From NCBI GenBank assembly GCA_018266175.1, contig JAFEAY010000001.1, forward strand, positions 1 through 5,668: a stretch of DNA of 5,668 nt. The letters are read 5' to 3'. Made by a program: the position numbers and the translations under genes. Position 1 is the stretch's first letter. Each line of letters begins with the position of its first letter. The notes beneath the pieces were generated by a model. The model saw only the letters and a list, made by a program, of their open reading frames with translations. It did no database searches and was not told the DNA's origin. The stretch comes from Candidatus Dependentiae bacterium. GTDB lineage: Bacteria > Babelota > Babeliae > Babelales > RVW-14. Shown here one piece after another: positions 4,420 to 5,668 of this stretch.

Positions 4420-5206
4420 AGTTGTTCTTTTGTCAAGGAATGTCATTAAATAAAATTTGTCCGATTAACTTTTCATTTCTGAAATACATTATAACCTGAT
4501 GTCCAAAACTATTGTCTGCAAGTGGTTGTCCTTTCAAATCTGTTTTACCATCATAAAAAGCGTCTCCAATGAATGACCATTCAAGTTTTTCAATTCCGTC
4601 TGTGATTGCTTGTTTGTCGGGGTTGCCGTAAGTTCTAACTACTTTTTGTTTTGTGTCACCAAGTCTAAAACCCTTGTCCGTTATAAAGAATGGAGAATTA
4701 ATCTTTGTCGTCTGTTTTAGAAAGCCACCAAATTCTTTTAATTTTTGTTTGTCAGATGCAAGTTCTCCACCTTCTATATGGAGTTCCATTCTATTGATTA
4801 AATCGGTTGGAATGTCATTGTTTAAAAAATGATATGTCACTAATCTGTGATAGTCGGTGTAAAGTTCAAAAACTAAAGTCTGCATTATGGTATCATTCCC
4901 AAACCAGGCTTTGTCGTGTGATATAGATTTTCCACTTTTTATCTCAAAGTATGGGTTATGTTCTGATTGTCTTAAAAGCATTGCGTTAGTTATTGGATAG
5001 TCGTCAACAATAATTTTTTTTATTGTATCAGAAATTACAACAGTAGAATCTTGCTCAGACTTTAAAGCAGTGTCATTGGTTATTGAGTTAACCTTTGGAT
5101 TTTGGGAGTTTGTATCAGTTTCTGTCCTATAATTATTACAAGATAGAAGTCCTATGAAAATTGGAATTGTAATTGTTTTTAGGGTCGTCATACAATTGGT
5201 GCTAAC
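4411..5206 (-). mobile_element. Candidate gene cassette 5: single lipoprotein gene
   Basis: The left end is GTTAGCACCAGTTGT (4411-4425). The right end on the minus strand is GTTAGCACCAATTGT (5206-5192). The match is 14 of 15 without a gap, differing only at the same G/A wobble position as in the other units. The lipoprotein start codon directly abuts the right inverted end. Confidence 0.6.
4433..5191 (-). CDS. Predicted lipoprotein of unknown function (252 aa)
   Basis: The N-terminus has one Lys, a hydrophobic stretch and a lipobox-like GLLSC, giving lipidation at Cys18. A polar, Ser/Thr/Asn/Asp-rich linker (about residues 19-57) follows, as in Bacteroidota surface or periplasmic lipoproteins. 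The rest is soluble. Near the C-terminus, RLGDTKQKVVRTYGNPDK (176-193) resembles the 'G.t..ev...lG.P' turn of BamE/SmpA-like small domains. It is followed by LEWSFIGDAFYDG and a final strand with HQVIMYFRNEKLIGQILF. This resemblance is weak, and the function is unknown. The start is fixed: 5191 is the only Met that gives a signal peptide (the next is residue 71), and it touches the unit's inverted end with no Shine-Dalgarno. The gene is alone in its unit and ends 22 bases from the site E core. Confidence 0.85.
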   Translation of the reverse strand: MTTLKTITIPIFIGLLSCNNYRTETDTNSQNPKVNSITNDTALKSEQDSTVVISDTIKKIIVDDYPITNAMLLRQSEHNPYFEIKSGKSISHDKAWFGNDTIMQTLVFELYTDYHRLVTYHFLNNDIPTDLINRMELHIEGGELASDKQKLKEFGGFLKQTTKINSPFFITDKGFRLGDTKQKVVRTYGNPDKQAITDGIEKLEWSFIGDAFYDGKTDLKGQPLADNSFGHQVIMYFRNEKLIGQILFNDIP

Positions 5207-5393
5207 GTCCGGGCTTTATGCAGGTGGGGATTAGTATTCCTTCAGCCCAACCGACGGTCAACCCATTTTTTATTTGATTGCTGAAAGTATGAATAAATGT
5301 TGATAGTAAAATGTCTGCCCACCGCTGCCCAACAAAGAACTACTGCCCAACGAGTTCCGTCCCGCCCCACTTGCATAAAACCCTTGTTGTGTG
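5198..5393. repeat. Site F: long attC-like palindrome
   Basis: The cores are GGTGCTAAC (5198-5206) and GTTGTGTG (5386-5393). The stem 5211-5229 pairs with 5365-5383 over 19 positions, with one C·A and one G·T as the only imperfections; GCAGGTGGGG faces CCCCACTTGC within it. The spacers are 4 and 2 bases. The loop is 135 bases, close to that of site D, and contains three copies of CTGCCCA (5315-5321, 5325-5331, 5343-5349). A weak inner inverted repeat, TTCAGC (5241-5246) with GCTGAA (5280-5285), is also present. Confidence 0.75.
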
Positions 5394-5668
5394 TAGTGGC
5401 ATTTCGTCTTGAAATTTAGTATTCTAAAAAATTAGAAATTCTATAAATGTCATTCTTGATTCTCTTGAAAAATTGATGGCTCGAATATTTTATTCCGTTC
5501 AACCGCTTGTCTGAAAAAAAAATGCCTTTAATCATTTTGAGCTTTTTCTTTGTATTTCAAGTGACCTATTATTAATGAAATATGTTTCTACATTTTGATG
5601 TTTCCTACAAATAGATGTTGAAAAAAAGAGAACAGTTTTAATTTGTTTCCAACGTTTTTTAAAAATGT
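5394..5668. other. AT-rich stretch without a convincing gene (left end of the next unit)
   Basis: This follows the site F core GTTGTGTG, so it should be the stop-proximal end of a further unit whose other end is outside the window. All three minus-strand frames have stops between 5416 and 5434. A minus-strand frame of 39 codons (ATG at 5535, stop at 5416-5418, starting MIKGIFFSDKRLN) is present, as is an open minus-strand frame from the window edge to a stop at 5532. Both are lysine- and isoleucine-rich and could be chance products of AT-rich DNA or remains of a decayed gene. No RNA gene, promoter or terminator is recognisable. Confidence 0.5.

Noticed and set aside
5315-5349. Triple CTGCCCA in the loop of site F as a regulatory iteron set
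   Set aside because: The three copies are unevenly spaced (10 and 18 bases) and confined to a site loop, so this is too little to claim a binding array.
107-5393. Palindromes as MITEs or REP-like elements inserted between genes
   Set aside because: Insertion would leave matching flanks across each palindrome. The flank matches instead lie across the genes, and target-site duplications are not seen.
107-5393. CRISPR array
   Set aside because: The palindromes are hundreds of bases apart with genes between them, differ in sequence and have no regular spacers.

Overview
This 5.7-kb window is AT-rich and looks like chromosomal DNA from a Bacteroidota bacterium. The evidence is the AT-rich codon use, starts without a Shine-Dalgarno sequence, a Crp/Fnr regulator of the type common in that phylum, a YciI-family protein and a short-signal lipoprotein. 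All recognisable genes lie on the minus strand. Species cannot be read from the sequence, and no integrase, transposase, RNA gene or CRISPR array is visible.

The layout is modular. Six GC-richer imperfect palindromes (sites A-F, near 107-236, 1249-1382, 2411-2544, 3374-3568, 4282-4419 and 5198-5393) divide the window into short gene units. From left to right these are: a cut-off membrane or secreted protein start (1-96); site A; two SRPBCC/AHSA1-type proteins (247-672, 733-1194); site B; a YciI-family protein and a Crp/Fnr regulator (1391-1744, 1811-2377); site C; a membrane-anchored alpha/beta hydrolase (2553-3353); site D; two overlapping genes of unknown function (3561-3866, 3866-4258); site E; a lipoprotein (4433-5191); site F; and an AT-rich stretch without a convincing gene. 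Genes fill each unit almost to the edge, with stops usually 16-22 bases from the site and little room for promoters.

The main discovery is how the unit ends relate. For each of the five complete units, the 15-16 bases at its left end are the inverted complement of the 15 bases at its right end, although the two lie 700-1050 bases apart. The sequence differs from unit to unit: GTTAGCGGG, GTTAGCGGT, GTTGTGCGT, GTTATGCGG and GTTAGCACCA, each with its matching partner. The two flanks of one palindrome, by contrast, usually share only the innermost GTT/AAC. A mobile palindrome inserted between genes would not give this pattern. It is what an integron-type gene cassette would give, with recombination at G^TT in a folded attC site whose two core boxes belong to the same circular cassette. 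The sites also share a fixed geometry: core, 4-6 bases, a 19-20-bp stem arm, a loop of 70-74 or 131-135 bases, the second arm, 2 bases, core. I therefore read the window as part of an integrase-less stretch of an integron-like cassette array with unusual, extended attC-like sites.

The cargo does not form one pathway. It is a mix of small binding proteins, a regulator, a hydrolase, an envelope lipoprotein and unknowns, as expected of accessory cassettes. Gene pairs in three units (AHSA1/AHSA1, Crp/YciI, unknown/unknown) look like small operons carried together.
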